From Selenomonas sputigena (GTDB lineage: Bacteria; Bacillota; Negativicutes; Selenomonadales; Selenomonadaceae): a stretch of 64,000 nucleotides of DNA. Made by a program: the position numbers and the translations under genes. The DNA lies in contig NZ_CP110383.1 in the NCBI RefSeq assembly GCF_026015965.1, positions 901,808 through 965,807 of the forward strand, given 5' to 3'. Below are positions 10,497-19,691 of the stretch, one piece after another (the first letter of the stretch is position 1; each line of letters starts with the position of its first letter). Below the pieces are notes generated by a model. The model was not told where the DNA came from and ran no database searches. It worked only from the letters and a program-made list of their open reading frames with translations.

Positions 10497-11084
10497 ATGA
10501 CATCCGAGGAGATTTTGCAGGCGAAGAAACGCCTGCGGCAAGAGGCCTTGAAGCGGCGCGGCAGCTTTTCAGAGCAGACGAACCGGGTGTTCAGCGAGGC
10601 CATAGAAGCGAGACTGATGTCGCTCGACGTCTGCCGCGAGGCTGGGACAGTCTTCGCCTTCGCCGCGATGTCGGACGAGGTGCAGCTCTACAGCTTCATG
10701 GAAAAGGCGCTGGCCGAGGGAAAGCGCGTTGCCGTGCCGCTTATCGTCGGCAAGGGCGTCATGGAGGCGGTGCGCGTGCGTGCGCTTTCCGACCTCGTGC
10801 CGGGAGCGTTTGACATCCCGACCGTGCGCGAAGAGCGGCGCGAGATCGTCGATCCAAAGAGCCTTGACTGCGTGCTCGTGCCGGGCGCGGCATTTTCGCG
10901 CGACGGTGCGCGGCTCGGTCTTGGTGCGGGCTTCTATGATCGCTTCTTGGGCGAGAAGGCGCCGCAGGCGCAGCGAATCGCCGTGGCATTTTCTTGTCAG
11001 ATCATGGACGAGGTTCCCCGAGAGGCGCATGACGTCATGATGCACGCGATTGTTACGGAGAACGAAACTATACTTTGCAGGTGA
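10497..11084 (+). CDS. 5-formyltetrahydrofolate cyclo-ligase
   Basis: Converts 5-formyl-THF to 5,10-methenyl-THF using ATP, recycling a folate storage form. The 195-residue product is the normal size. It has the N-terminal basic AKKRLRQEALKRR and the signature VPGAAFSRDGARLGLGAGFYDRFL, which carries the ATP and folate loops. Only three bases separate it from yajC and six from the next gene, so it is part of the same operon. Confidence 0.9.
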   Translation: MTSEEILQAKKRLRQEALKRRGSFSEQTNRVFSEAIEARLMSLDVCREAGTVFAFAAMSDEVQLYSFMEKALAEGKRVAVPLIVGKGVMEAVRVRALSDLVPGAFDIPTVREERREIVDPKSLDCVLVPGAAFSRDGARLGLGAGFYDRFLGEKAPQAQRIAVAFSCQIMDEVPREAHDVMMHAIVTENETILCR

Positions 11085-11093
11085 GAAGCATTG

Positions 11094-11804
11094 ATGAAGA
11101 TAAAAGTGGGCATGGCGAAGATCAACAAGTATGCGATGCAGCATTGCGGTGATAGCTTCGACATCATTGAGCGGCCTTACGGCGGACTTTCCGCCGTCAT
11201 CGCCGACGGGCAGGGGAACGGGCTGGCGGCGCATCATACGAGCAGCTGGGTCGTGAACAAGGCGGCTTCACTCATCGCTGACGGCGCCCGCGACGGCGCT
11301 GTCGCACGCGCCGTGCACGACTACCTCTACGCGATGAAGGACAAGAAGGTGTCGTGCACGCTGACGCTCCTGAGCGCCGATTTGGAATCGGAAACGGTCG
11401 TCATCAGCCGCAATTCCAACTGTCCGACGATTGTCAAGACGGACGAGTACCTGACGATCTACGACGACGAGGTCTCGCCGATCGGCGTCAACCGCCACAT
11501 GAAGCCACTTGTTTATGAACTGCCGTTCGCCCCGGGCATGATCGTCGTCTCTTTCACGGACGGCATCGCGCACGCAGGAAAGAAGTACGACGGCGCGTCG
11601 ATGGATATGAAGAAGATCCTCGCCATCATCGAGGACAATGCGCCCGAGGACTGCGACTTCATCGCCAAGAGCATCCTGGAATACGCGCTCTCCTTGGACA
11701 AGGACAAGGCGGGAGACGATATGACGGTCGTCGTCATGGGCATAGCGGAAGCCGCAGCCGATGCGCCGAAGATCGAGCAGCTTTCCGCTTCGTATCCGTT
11801 CTAG
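11094..11804 (+). CDS. SpoIIE-type PP2C serine phosphatase domain protein
   Basis: A 236-residue stand-alone PPM/SpoIIE-like phosphatase domain. Metal-binding motifs are IADGQGNGLAA (N-terminal Asp), SFTDGIAHAG and AGDDMTVVVM. There is no sensory or membrane domain, so it probably acts on a soluble partner such as an anti-sigma antagonist or a phospho-regulator. None is encoded next to it. I preferred ATG 11094 over TTG 11091 because of the spacing from AGGTGAG. Its position in the yajC-secDF cluster gives no direct clue to the substrate. Confidence 0.8.
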   Translation: MKIKVGMAKINKYAMQHCGDSFDIIERPYGGLSAVIADGQGNGLAAHHTSSWVVNKAASLIADGARDGAVARAVHDYLYAMKDKKVSCTLTLLSADLESETVVISRNSNCPTIVKTDEYLTIYDDEVSPIGVNRHMKPLVYELPFAPGMIVVSFTDGIAHAGKKYDGASMDMKKILAIIEDNAPEDCDFIAKSILEYALSLDKDKAGDDMTVVVMGIAEAAADAPKIEQLSASYPF

Positions 11805-11855
11805 TAGCAGCCGGTTCAGTCGAATGAAGCCATTGCGCTTCCAAAGGAGAAAGCT

Positions 11856-12197
11856 ATGCGAATTGCTGTTGTCGGCGTCTGTGCGTCGGGCAAGACGACG
11901 CTCGTGCAGGGCCTGAAGGATGCGGGCTTTGACGCATACAACGTGGCGCAGGAGCATTCGTGCATCCGCGCTTTTTGGAACAAGCACCGCCCCGACATCC
12001 TCGTGATGATCGATGCGACGCTTCCTGCAATCAAGAAGCGCCGCCGCGTCTCGTGGACGGAGGAGCGTCTTGCCGTGCAGCACGAGCGATTGCGCGACGC
12101 GCGGGAACATGCTGACCTCTATCTGCAGACGGACGATCTTTCGGCGGCGGAGGTCTTGGAGACGGTCGTCGCATTCCTGCGTGAAAAAGGGGCTTGA
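11856..12197 (+). CDS. Small P-loop NTPase of unknown function
   Basis: A 113-residue protein with a Walker A loop at the N terminus (VVGVCASGKTTL, residues 5-16). A DxT-like segment, LVMIDATLP, follows. The C terminus is helical, with Arg-rich KKRRRVSWTEERL and HERLRDAREHADL. It resembles a minimal nucleotide or shikimate-type kinase without a recognisable substrate domain. It starts behind GGAGAAAGCT. I do not recognise a specific family. Confidence 0.7.
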   Translation: MRIAVVGVCASGKTTLVQGLKDAGFDAYNVAQEHSCIRAFWNKHRPDILVMIDATLPAIKKRRRVSWTEERLAVQHERLRDAREHADLYLQTDDLSAAEVLETVVAFLREKGA

Positions 12198-12239
12198 ACC
12201 GTGTCTTTTGCGCCTTGCGCTTGAGTGCGGAAGAATAAT

Positions 12240-13508
12240 ATGTATCAGAGGAGATGGGAAGATTTGAGACAGGACGCTTTACTGAAGCTCATCGCGGTCA
12301 TCGCGGTGATCGTCGGCGTTTTTTTCGCCTTCGTCTCGCCGTTGGCAAATTCCATACGCCAAGGCCTTGACCTGCAGGGCGGCACGCATGTCGTGCTCGA
12401 AGCGGTCGATACGCCGGAAGCGCAGGTCAACGACGATGCGATGCAGCGCGTCGTCAAAATCATGGAGAAGCGCGTCAACGAGCTTGGCCTGACCGAGCCG
12501 CTGATTCAGCGCCAAGGCGAGCGCCGCATCATCATTGAATTGCCGGGCATCAAGGATCCCGATTCTGCCATTAAGACGATCGGCAAGACGGCGATGCTCG
12601 AATTCAAGGACGAGGATGGAAATACCGTCATGACGGGCACGGACCTGAAGAACGCGCAGGACGCCCGCAACCAGCAGAATCAATATGTGGTCAACTTGGA
12701 GTTCTCCGACGAGGGCGCGAAGAAGTTCGCCGATCTGACAACGAAGAACGTCGGCCGCCGCATCGCCATCCTGCTCGACGGAGAAGTCTTGACGAACCCG
12801 AATGTGCGCGAGCCGATCACGGGCGGCAGGGCTGAGATCACGGGACAGGAGAGTCAGGAAGAGGCGCATCGCATCGCGATGCTTCTGAGAAGCGGCGCAC
12901 TTCCTGTCAAGGTCAATATCATTGAGACGCGCACGGTCGGGCCGACGCTCGGACAGGACTCGAAGGACAAGAGCGAGTTCGCCTTTGTCATCGGCATTTC
13001 CGCCGTCCTCGTGTTCATGATCCTCTTCTATCGCCTTTCTGGTCTCATCGCCGATCTCAGCCTCATGGCCTACGTCATCCTGCTGCTCTTCCTTTTGAAG
13101 ATGCTCGATGCGACCTTGACGCTGCCAGGCGTCGCGGGCATCATTCTGTCCATCGGCATGGCGGTCGATGCGAACGTGCTGATCTTCGAGCACTTCAAGG
13201 AAGAATTCCGCTTGGGCAAGACGCTGCGCCTTTCGATGGAAGCGGGCTTCAAGCGCGCTTTCACGACGATCTTCGATTCAAACATCACGACGATCATCGC
13301 GGCGCTCGTGCTGTTCTTCTTCGGCACGGGAACGATCAAGGGCTTTGCCATCACGCTCGGACTCGGCGTCGTGCTCAGCATGCTGACGGCGATCACGCTC
13401 ACGCAGTACATGCTGAAGCTCCTCATCGCCTCGAATATTTGCAAGAATCCTGCCGTCTACGGTGCGACGGGATTGACTGGCGGAAGCGGGGTGAAGAAAG
13501 ATGCATAA
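12240..13508 (+). CDS. secD: Protein translocase subunit SecD
   Basis: Proton-motive-force-driven partner of SecYEG, in the inner membrane. The 422-residue form is the short Firmicute type. It has a first helix (LIAVIAVIVGVFFAFV), the signature QGLDLQGGTHVVLEA, a reduced extracytoplasmic domain with IELPGIKDPD, then five helices in the C-terminal RND fold (GMAVDANVLIFEHFKEE). The start is uncertain: ATG 12240 has GGAAG nearby, while an in-frame TTG 24 nt later is also possible. It overlaps secF by 8 nt. Confidence 0.95.
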   Translation: MYQRRWEDLRQDALLKLIAVIAVIVGVFFAFVSPLANSIRQGLDLQGGTHVVLEAVDTPEAQVNDDAMQRVVKIMEKRVNELGLTEPLIQRQGERRIIIELPGIKDPDSAIKTIGKTAMLEFKDEDGNTVMTGTDLKNAQDARNQQNQYVVNLEFSDEGAKKFADLTTKNVGRRIAILLDGEVLTNPNVREPITGGRAEITGQESQEEAHRIAMLLRSGALPVKVNIIETRTVGPTLGQDSKDKSEFAFVIGISAVLVFMILFYRLSGLIADLSLMAYVILLLFLLKMLDATLTLPGVAGIILSIGMAVDANVLIFEHFKEEFRLGKTLRLSMEAGFKRAFTTIFDSNITTIIAALVLFFFGTGTIKGFAITLGLGVVLSMLTAITLTQYMLKLLIASNICKNPAVYGATGLTGGSGVKKDA

Positions 13509-14418
13509 GTTCGACATTGTAAAGCGCACGAAGATCTGGTTCATCCTCTCCCTGTGCGTCATTCTGCCTGGCATTTTCAGCATGTGCACGCAGGGCTTCA
13601 ACCTCGGCATCGACTTCACGGGCGGCACGATCATCGAGCTGCGCTTCCAGAAGGAAGTGACCTTGGCGGATGTGCGCGGCGTCCTGCGCGAATACGGGCT
13701 CGACAACAGCACGATCCAGTTCTCGGGCGATACGGCGAATGCCGAAGCTGCGCCCACGGTCATGGTGCGAAGCGTTGACCTTGAGGAAGAGGAGCGCAAG
13801 GCCGTGATGGCGTCGCTCAAGCAGCAGCTCGGTGACTACGACGTGCTGCGCGAGGAGAAGGTCGGCGCGACGATGGGATCAGAGCTTATCATGAATGCCC
13901 TTTGGGCGCTCGCTCTCTCGTGGGTCATGATCGTGCTCTACGTCTCGTACCGCTTCGAGTTCAAGTTTGGCATTTCCTCCATCTTGGCCTTGGTTCACGA
14001 TATCCTCATCGTCCTGAGCGTATTCTCCTTGACGCAGCGGCCGATTGATTCTTCGTTCGTCGCGGCGCTCCTGACGATTGTCGGCTACTCGATCAACGAT
14101 ACCATCGTCATCTTCGACCGCATCCGCGAGAATCTGAAGCTGCACTTTAGGCGCGGCGGCGACATCAACGAGCTTGTCAATACGAGCATTTATCAGACGC
14201 TGACGCGCTCGATTTACACGGTATGCACCGTGCTCTTCACGACGTTCGCGCTCTACTGGTTCGGCGGCGATACGACGAAGGACTTCTCGTTCGCCCTTCT
14301 CGTCGGTTTCTTTGCCGGATGCTATTCGTCCATCTTCATTGCAAGCCCCATCTGGGTCGTCCTGCGCAATTTCTCGGAGAAGCGCCGCAGGGCGGGCAGT
14401 GCGGCTGCAGCGAAGTGA
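13501..14418 (+). CDS. secF: Protein translocase subunit SecF
   Basis: Second half of the SecDF pump. The 305-residue product has six predicted helices. It carries the signature GFNLGIDFTGGTIIEL and the RND motif TIVGYSINDTIVIFDRIREN. Its ATG lies inside the end of secD, so the two are translated together. A terminator follows the gene. Confidence 0.95.
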   Translation: MHKFDIVKRTKIWFILSLCVILPGIFSMCTQGFNLGIDFTGGTIIELRFQKEVTLADVRGVLREYGLDNSTIQFSGDTANAEAAPTVMVRSVDLEEEERKAVMASLKQQLGDYDVLREEKVGATMGSELIMNALWALALSWVMIVLYVSYRFEFKFGISSILALVHDILIVLSVFSLTQRPIDSSFVAALLTIVGYSINDTIVIFDRIRENLKLHFRRGGDINELVNTSIYQTLTRSIYTVCTVLFTTFALYWFGGDTTKDFSFALLVGFFAGCYSSIFIASPIWVVLRNFSEKRRRAGSAAAAK

Positions 14419-14460
14419 CCGTTGTTCATAATTTGCGCGCGGAACGCCAAGCTGATGAAA

Positions 14461-14502
14461 GGGCTGTGCACAGGTCGAAGGGTCTGTGCAGCAGCCCCTT
14501 TT
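14461..14502 (+). terminator. Rho-independent terminator after secF
   Basis: GGGCTG/TGCACAG (14461-14473) pairs with CTGTGCA/CAGCCC (14484-14497), with one bulged G. A short TTTT tail follows, 42 nt after the secF stop. Confidence 0.75.
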
Positions 14503-14541
14503 ATGTAGGTTGCTCCATCAGCGACAGATGGGAGGAGAACA

Positions 14542-16512
14542 ATGGAGAAAGAATGGTCGCTCTTGCCTGATACATCGGCGAGAGCTGTGGAATTTTCCCA
14601 GCGCATCGGCACGACGCCCTTCACGGCGGCGCTTCTTCTGCATCGCGGCATCACATCGGACGAAGAGGCGCGGGCGTTCCTTCATCCGGAAAAGCAGCCG
14701 TTTCACGATCCGTTCTTGATGAGGGATATGGAAAAGGCTGTCTCGCGCATCGAGCAGGCGATCCAAGCGCAGGAGCGCATCGTCGTCTATGGCGATTACG
14801 ACGTCGACGGCATCACGGCGACCTCGCTTCTCTGCCGCAATCTGCGTCAGCTCGGCGCGAATGCAGGCTACTTCATTCCGCATCGTCAAAAGGACGGCTA
14901 CGGGCTGCACAAGGAAACGCTTGATGAGATCATCGCTGGGGGCGCCGGGCTCATCGTCACGGTGGACTGCGGCATCTCCGCCGTCGAGGAGGCGGCAGCG
15001 GCAAAAGACAAGGTCGATCTCATCATCACCGATCACCATCTGCCGGGCCAGGAATTACCCAAAGCCCTCGCCGTCATCGATCCGCATCGTGCAGACTGCG
15101 CATATCCCGACAAGAACATCGCGGGCGTGGGCGTGGCGTTCAAGCTCTGCCAGGCGCTTTGGCAGAAAATGCGCGGCAAATCCTTCACGGGCGATCTTGA
15201 CATCGTCGCCCTGGGCACGGTCGCCGACGTTGTGCCGCTCCTCGGGGAGAATCGGAAGATCGTGCAGCAAGGTCTGCGCGTCTTGAAGAAATCGAAGCGT
15301 CCGGGTATTCAGGCGCTTCTCGCTGTGACGGAACTCCAAGAGAAGGAGATCACGGCAGGACATATCGGCTTCGTGCTCGCGCCGCGGCTCAATGCGGCGG
15401 GACGCCTGGCGTCCGCGCTGCGCGGCGTCGAATTGCTCCTGACGGAGGACGGGGAGGAAGCGCAGGCGATTGCGGAGGAGCTTGACGCGGCGAATCGCGA
15501 GCGTCAGGCCGTGGAGCAGGAGATCTTGCAGGCGGCAGAAAAACAGATCGAGGAGATTGACGTCAAGCGAGCGCATGTGCTCGTGCTTCATGGAGAAGGC
15601 TGGCATCCCGGCGTCATCGGCATCGTGGCCTCGCGCATCGTCGAGCGCTATTACCGTCCGACGGTCATCATCGCGGAAGAAGACGGCATCGGCAAGGGAT
15701 CGTGCCGCAGCATACGCGGCTTCCACATGTTTGAAGCTCTTTCTGCCTGCGGGGAGCATCTTCTGGGCTTTGGCGGCCACGCGCAGGCGGCGGGGCTTTC
15801 GCTTCGCTCGGCGGACGTCGCTTCCTTCCGTGAGGCTATGGAGGCTTATGCGGCAAAGGTGCTGACGGAAGGGGATTTCGTGCCGATTCTCGACATCGAG
15901 CTGGAGCTTGCACCCGAGAAGATTACGGAGCAGCTGATGACGGAGATCAAGCTTTTGGAGCCGTACGGCATGGGAAATCCCAAGCCGCTCTTTTCGACGC
16001 ACGGCGTTCGCGGCAGTTATGCGCGGCAGATCGGCAAGGAGGGGCAGCACCTGAAGTTTGAGCTTGACGGCTTGGACGCGAGCATTGACGTTCTGGCTTG
16101 GGGCAAGGGAGAGGAGGCGCCGCTCGTCAATCGCGAGCGCATCGACATTGCGTATTTTCCCGAATACCATGTGTGGCGCGAGAAGCGCTCTCTGCAGCTC
16201 ATGCTTGAAGATTTTCGTCCGGCACGCGCCGAGGCGAAGCATCCCGACCGTGACGCGCTGGCCTCGGTCTATCGCTTCCTGCTCGTACGTCAAAGAGCGG
16301 GCGAAGGTCTGCCGGCAGATGCGGAAAAGCTTCTGGCAGAGTATCTGCTTCATTTCCCTGCCATGGGAATCTTCACGTTTCAAAAGGCGCTGCAGATTTT
16401 CGAAGAACTCAGCGTCCTGCTGCCTGACGACGGACGATATGCGTTCTGCCCGCCGCAAGAGAAGCTCGACTTGCAGAAGTCGCGCATCTTCCGTGAAGGG
16501 AATCCGCTGTAA
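14542..16512 (+). CDS. recJ: Single-stranded-DNA-specific exonuclease RecJ
   Basis: 5'-3' single-strand exonuclease used in recombination and mismatch or base-excision repair. The 656 residues are longer than the E. coli enzyme, with an added C-terminal region of the kind common in Firmicutes. DHH-family motifs are seen: YGDYDVDGITAT, VDCGISAVEE, ITDHHLPG, LGTVADVVPL and, in the DHHA1 part, GWHPGVIGIVASRI and GFGGHAQAAGLSL. An OB-like region follows, around YARQIGKEGQHLKFEL. ATG 14542 follows GGGAGGAGAACA. relA lies downstream with its own likely promoter. Confidence 0.95.
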   Translation: MEKEWSLLPDTSARAVEFSQRIGTTPFTAALLLHRGITSDEEARAFLHPEKQPFHDPFLMRDMEKAVSRIEQAIQAQERIVVYGDYDVDGITATSLLCRNLRQLGANAGYFIPHRQKDGYGLHKETLDEIIAGGAGLIVTVDCGISAVEEAAAAKDKVDLIITDHHLPGQELPKALAVIDPHRADCAYPDKNIAGVGVAFKLCQALWQKMRGKSFTGDLDIVALGTVADVVPLLGENRKIVQQGLRVLKKSKRPGIQALLAVTELQEKEITAGHIGFVLAPRLNAAGRLASALRGVELLLTEDGEEAQAIAEELDAANRERQAVEQEILQAAEKQIEEIDVKRAHVLVLHGEGWHPGVIGIVASRIVERYYRPTVIIAEEDGIGKGSCRSIRGFHMFEALSACGEHLLGFGGHAQAAGLSLRSADVASFREAMEAYAAKVLTEGDFVPILDIELELAPEKITEQLMTEIKLLEPYGMGNPKPLFSTHGVRGSYARQIGKEGQHLKFELDGLDASIDVLAWGKGEEAPLVNRERIDIAYFPEYHVWREKRSLQLMLEDFRPARAEAKHPDRDALASVYRFLLVRQRAGEGLPADAEKLLAEYLLHFPAMGIFTFQKALQIFEELSVLLPDDGRYAFCPPQEKLDLQKSRIFREGNPL

Positions 16513-16523
16513 GATATCGCTCT

Positions 16524-16553
16524 TTGTTCAAGCCTTGCGCGATGGTGTATAAT
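16524..16553 (+). promoter_or_regulatory. Candidate promoter of relA
   Basis: TTGTTC (16524-16529) and a perfect TATAAT (16548-16553) are 18 bp apart. A second TATAAT overlaps just downstream (16555-16560). The -35 is poor, so the tandem -10 boxes are the main support. Confidence 0.45.
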
Positions 16554-16627
16554 GTATAATATGAGATTAGAATGGGCGAGCATGGATCGCTGCCCGTAGA
16601 ATGCCGAGGAAAGCCGGGTGGAGTGCA

Positions 16628-18850
16628 ATGAGTGAAATGAATCCCGTGACGATCGATGCGATCTTGGAAGCGGTCAAGCGCTATCAGCCAAATGCGGACA
16701 CCGACCTCATCCGAAGGGCGTACGAACTTGCGGACGCCGCACACAAGGGACAGAAGCGCGTTTCGGGTGAAGACTACATCATCCATCCGCTGGCCGTCGC
16801 GAAGATTTTGACGGATCTGCAGATCGACGACATCACGATCAGTGCGGCCATCCTGCATGATGTCGTGGAAGATACGACGCATACGCTCGATGAAATGCGC
16901 GAGCTCTTCGGCGATGAGGTCGCAATGCTCATCGACGGCGTGACGAAGCTCGGCAGGATCCAATATAAGTCGAAGGAAGAGCAGCAGCTTGAAAGCTATC
17001 GCAAGATGTTTCTCGCGATGGCGAAGGACATCCGCGTCATCATGATCAAGCTCGCCGACCGTCTGCACAACATGCGCACGCTCAAGTACATGCGCGAGGA
17101 CAAGCAGAAGCGCATCGCGCGGGAGACCATCGAGATCTACGCGCCGCTCGCGAACCGCCTCGGCATATCGAATGTCAAGTGGGAGCTTGAGGATCTGTGC
17201 CTGCGCTATCTCGATCCCAAGGCGTACTACGATCTCGTCGAGAGCGTCAAGCAGAAGCGGCAGGAGAGGCAGGCGTTCATCGACGAGGCGCACGAGCAAA
17301 TCGTGGAAAAGCTTGAAGAGGCGCATATAACGGCAGAAATCCGGGGTCGTGCCAAGCATTTCTACAGCATCTACAAGAAGATGAAGCGCGATCAGAAGGA
17401 CATCAGCGAGATCTACGACCTTTCCGCTCTGCGCGTGCTCGTCGACTCCGTCAAGGACTGCTACGGCGTGCTCGGCATCATTCATGCGATGTGGAAGCCG
17501 CTGCCCGGCCGCTTCAAGGACTACATTGCCATGCCGAAGTCGAACGGCTACCAGTCCCTGCACACGACCGTGATCTGCCGCGGCTATCCGCTTGAGATTC
17601 AGATCCGCACGTTTGCCATGCACAAGGTTTCGGAGTACGGTGTTGCCGCGCATTGGAAGTACAAGGAAGCGGGAAAGAGCGTCGGCGCGACGTGCGAGTA
17701 CGATCAGAAAATGTCGTGGCTGCGTCAGATGGTCAGCCTGCAGCATGAACTGGACGATCCGCGCGAATACTTCGAGGCTCTGAAGGTCGACGTTTTTTCC
17801 GACGAGGTCTTCGTCTTCACTCCTAAGGGCGATGTCGTCGATCTGCCCAAAGGATCGATTCCCATAGATTTCGCCTACCGCATCCATACGGAAGTCGGGC
17901 ATCACTGCGTGGGCGCTAAGGTCAACGGCAAGATTGTGCCGTTGGAGTACAAGCTAAAGAACGGCGACATCGTTTCCATCATCACGAACAAGTCGAACAG
18001 TGGGCCGAGCCGTGACTGGCTCAACATCGTCGCGTCCTCGGAGACGCGCACGAAGATACGCTCGTGGTTCAAGAAGCAGCGTAAGGAAGAAAATATCGCG
18101 CGCGGCATGGACTTGATGGAGAAGGAGGCCAAGCATCTTGGCTATGCGCCGAAAGAGGTGCTGAAGCCCAAGCGCCTAGAACTTTTGGCGAAGAAGCTCA
18201 ACATTCCGCAGGTGAACGACCTTCTCGCCGCCATCGGTTACGGCGGCATAACGGTCAACAGCATCCTCTCGAAGCTCATTGAGATGCACAAAAAGGATCT
18301 GCAGAAGGCGACGACGCCCGATATTTCCCAAATGCTCAGCGAACTAAAGCAGCCGCTGAAGAACCGCAAGAAGAAGGCGAGCCACGGCATTCTCGTGGAA
18401 GGGGAGGGCGGATTCCTCGTGCGTCTGGCACGCTGCTGCAATCCGATTCCGGGCGATCCAATCACGGGCTACATCACGCGAGGGCGCGGCGTTTCCGTGC
18501 ATCGTTCGGATTGCCCAAATCTCTTGAACGATATGGATTTCTCGCGCGTCATCGAGGTCAACTGGGATGTCGGTCTTGACAAGGTGTATACGGTGCAGAT
18601 CGAGATCGTCTGCAACGATAAGACAGGAATGCTCGCAGAACTTTTCGCCCTGCCAGCTGAGATGAAGGTCAACATCACTTCGCTCACGGCGAAGGCGAAT
18701 AAGTCGAACAAGACATCGCTCGTCACGATGGGGCTTGATGTGCGAAACTCGCAGCAGGTGGCGCAGATCATGACGAAGATTCGCCGCATGAAGGATGTCT
18801 ATAGCGTATCGCGCTCTCTGGGCACGTCAGCAAGGGATGATGAATTATGA
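16628..18850 (+). CDS. rel: Bifunctional (p)ppGpp synthetase/hydrolase RelA/SpoT (Rel)
   Basis: Makes and degrades the stringent-response alarmone. The 740-residue protein has an N-terminal HD hydrolase domain with ILHDVVEDT (intact HDxxED, about residue 76) and IKLADRLHNMRTL. A synthetase domain follows with RFKDYIAMPKSNGYQSLHT, then a TGS domain (VFVFTPKGDVVDLP), a zinc-finger region (ARCCNPIPGDPITGYITRGRG) and a C-terminal ACT domain. Both catalytic centres look intact. The chosen ATG (16628) has GGTGGAG upstream; an earlier ATG at 16601 does not. It overlaps the next gene by ATGA. Confidence 0.96.
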   Translation: MSEMNPVTIDAILEAVKRYQPNADTDLIRRAYELADAAHKGQKRVSGEDYIIHPLAVAKILTDLQIDDITISAAILHDVVEDTTHTLDEMRELFGDEVAMLIDGVTKLGRIQYKSKEEQQLESYRKMFLAMAKDIRVIMIKLADRLHNMRTLKYMREDKQKRIARETIEIYAPLANRLGISNVKWELEDLCLRYLDPKAYYDLVESVKQKRQERQAFIDEAHEQIVEKLEEAHITAEIRGRAKHFYSIYKKMKRDQKDISEIYDLSALRVLVDSVKDCYGVLGIIHAMWKPLPGRFKDYIAMPKSNGYQSLHTTVICRGYPLEIQIRTFAMHKVSEYGVAAHWKYKEAGKSVGATCEYDQKMSWLRQMVSLQHELDDPREYFEALKVDVFSDEVFVFTPKGDVVDLPKGSIPIDFAYRIHTEVGHHCVGAKVNGKIVPLEYKLKNGDIVSIITNKSNSGPSRDWLNIVASSETRTKIRSWFKKQRKEENIARGMDLMEKEAKHLGYAPKEVLKPKRLELLAKKLNIPQVNDLLAAIGYGGITVNSILSKLIEMHKKDLQKATTPDISQMLSELKQPLKNRKKKASHGILVEGEGGFLVRLARCCNPIPGDPITGYITRGRGVSVHRSDCPNLLNDMDFSRVIEVNWDVGLDKVYTVQIEIVCNDKTGMLAELFALPAEMKVNITSLTAKANKSNKTSLVTMGLDVRNSQQVAQIMTKIRRMKDVYSVSRSLGTSARDDEL

Positions 18851-19488
18851 GTTTGAACATGAAGGCGCTCGTGGTAGGGGCGCTCGGCGTCAACTGCTAT
18901 ATTTTGCATGAAGAAGGAAGTAAAGAGGCGATAGCGATCGACCCGGGTGGCAGCAAAGAAACTATATGGCAGTATATCCAAGAAGATGGGCTGAACCTCA
19001 AGGCGATTCTCAACACGCATGCTCATGCCGACCATATTGGCGCCATCGACTTTCTGCGCGAGAAAACGGGCGCTAAGCTTTATATCCATGAAGCTGATGC
19101 GCCGATGCTCCTCGATGCGCGGAAGAACTTGTCCGCCTTTATGGGCGTGCCGATCATGACGCGCCCCGCCGATACTCTTTTGAAAGGCGGCGAGGTCTTG
19201 GAGATCGGCGGCATGAAGTTCACCGTGCTTCATACGCCCGGACATTCCCCGGGCGGCGTCTGCTACCTCATGGAGGATCGCGTTTTCAGCGGCGACACGT
19301 TGTTTGCTGAATCCGTCGGCAGGACGGATTTTCCCGGTGCTTCCTCCCAAGATCTCCTAACTTCCATTAAAGAAAAGCTCATGACTCTGCCCGACGAGCT
19401 TGTTGTATACTGTGGGCACGGTCCTGCGACGACGATCGGGCATGAGAGAAAGTGCAATCCCTATATCAATGGCTTTGGTTTCATGTAG
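18847..19488 (+). CDS. Metallo-beta-lactamase-fold hydrolase (glyoxalase II-like)
   Basis: A 213-residue cytoplasmic zinc hydrolase of the YcbL/GloB-like group. The metal motif THAHADHIGA, then HTPGHSPGGVCY, FSGDTLF and YCGHGPATTIGHE give the full set of ligands. It lacks the C-terminal glutathione-binding domain of true glyoxalase II, so the substrate is unknown. Coupling to relA by an ATGA overlap is the usual Firmicute order. The D-aminoacyl-tRNA deacylase gene that often lies between them is absent. Confidence 0.88.
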   Translation: MSLNMKALVVGALGVNCYILHEEGSKEAIAIDPGGSKETIWQYIQEDGLNLKAILNTHAHADHIGAIDFLREKTGAKLYIHEADAPMLLDARKNLSAFMGVPIMTRPADTLLKGGEVLEIGGMKFTVLHTPGHSPGGVCYLMEDRVFSGDTLFAESVGRTDFPGASSQDLLTSIKEKLMTLPDELVVYCGHGPATTIGHERKCNPYINGFGFM

Positions 19489-19631
19489 AATCAAGGGGCG
19501 TGAGGCGTCTTGCTGCCGAATTTTGCTTCTCATTAATTCCTGTTCTTTTAGGGTCTGATTTTATTTTACAACGAATCTTTCCTGCGAAGTTTGAACTGCT
19601 TGAATAAATGTTTGTATTCTTTGATACTTTT

Positions 19632-19640
19632 TGCTACAAT
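19632..19640 (+). promoter_or_regulatory. Candidate extended -10 promoter upstream of fur
   Basis: TGCTACAAT (TG, one base, then TACAAT) lies in the AT-rich gap of 336 bp between the hydrolase and fur. There is only a weak -35, TTTGTA, 18 bp before. A transcript from here would contain the repeat at 19692-19799 in its leader. Apart from this and the repeat I see nothing else in the gap. Confidence 0.4.
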
Positions 19641-19691
19641 AGCTTATAAAGACTTTGAATTGACAGATACTTTCAATGTCTGCTCATTTTG

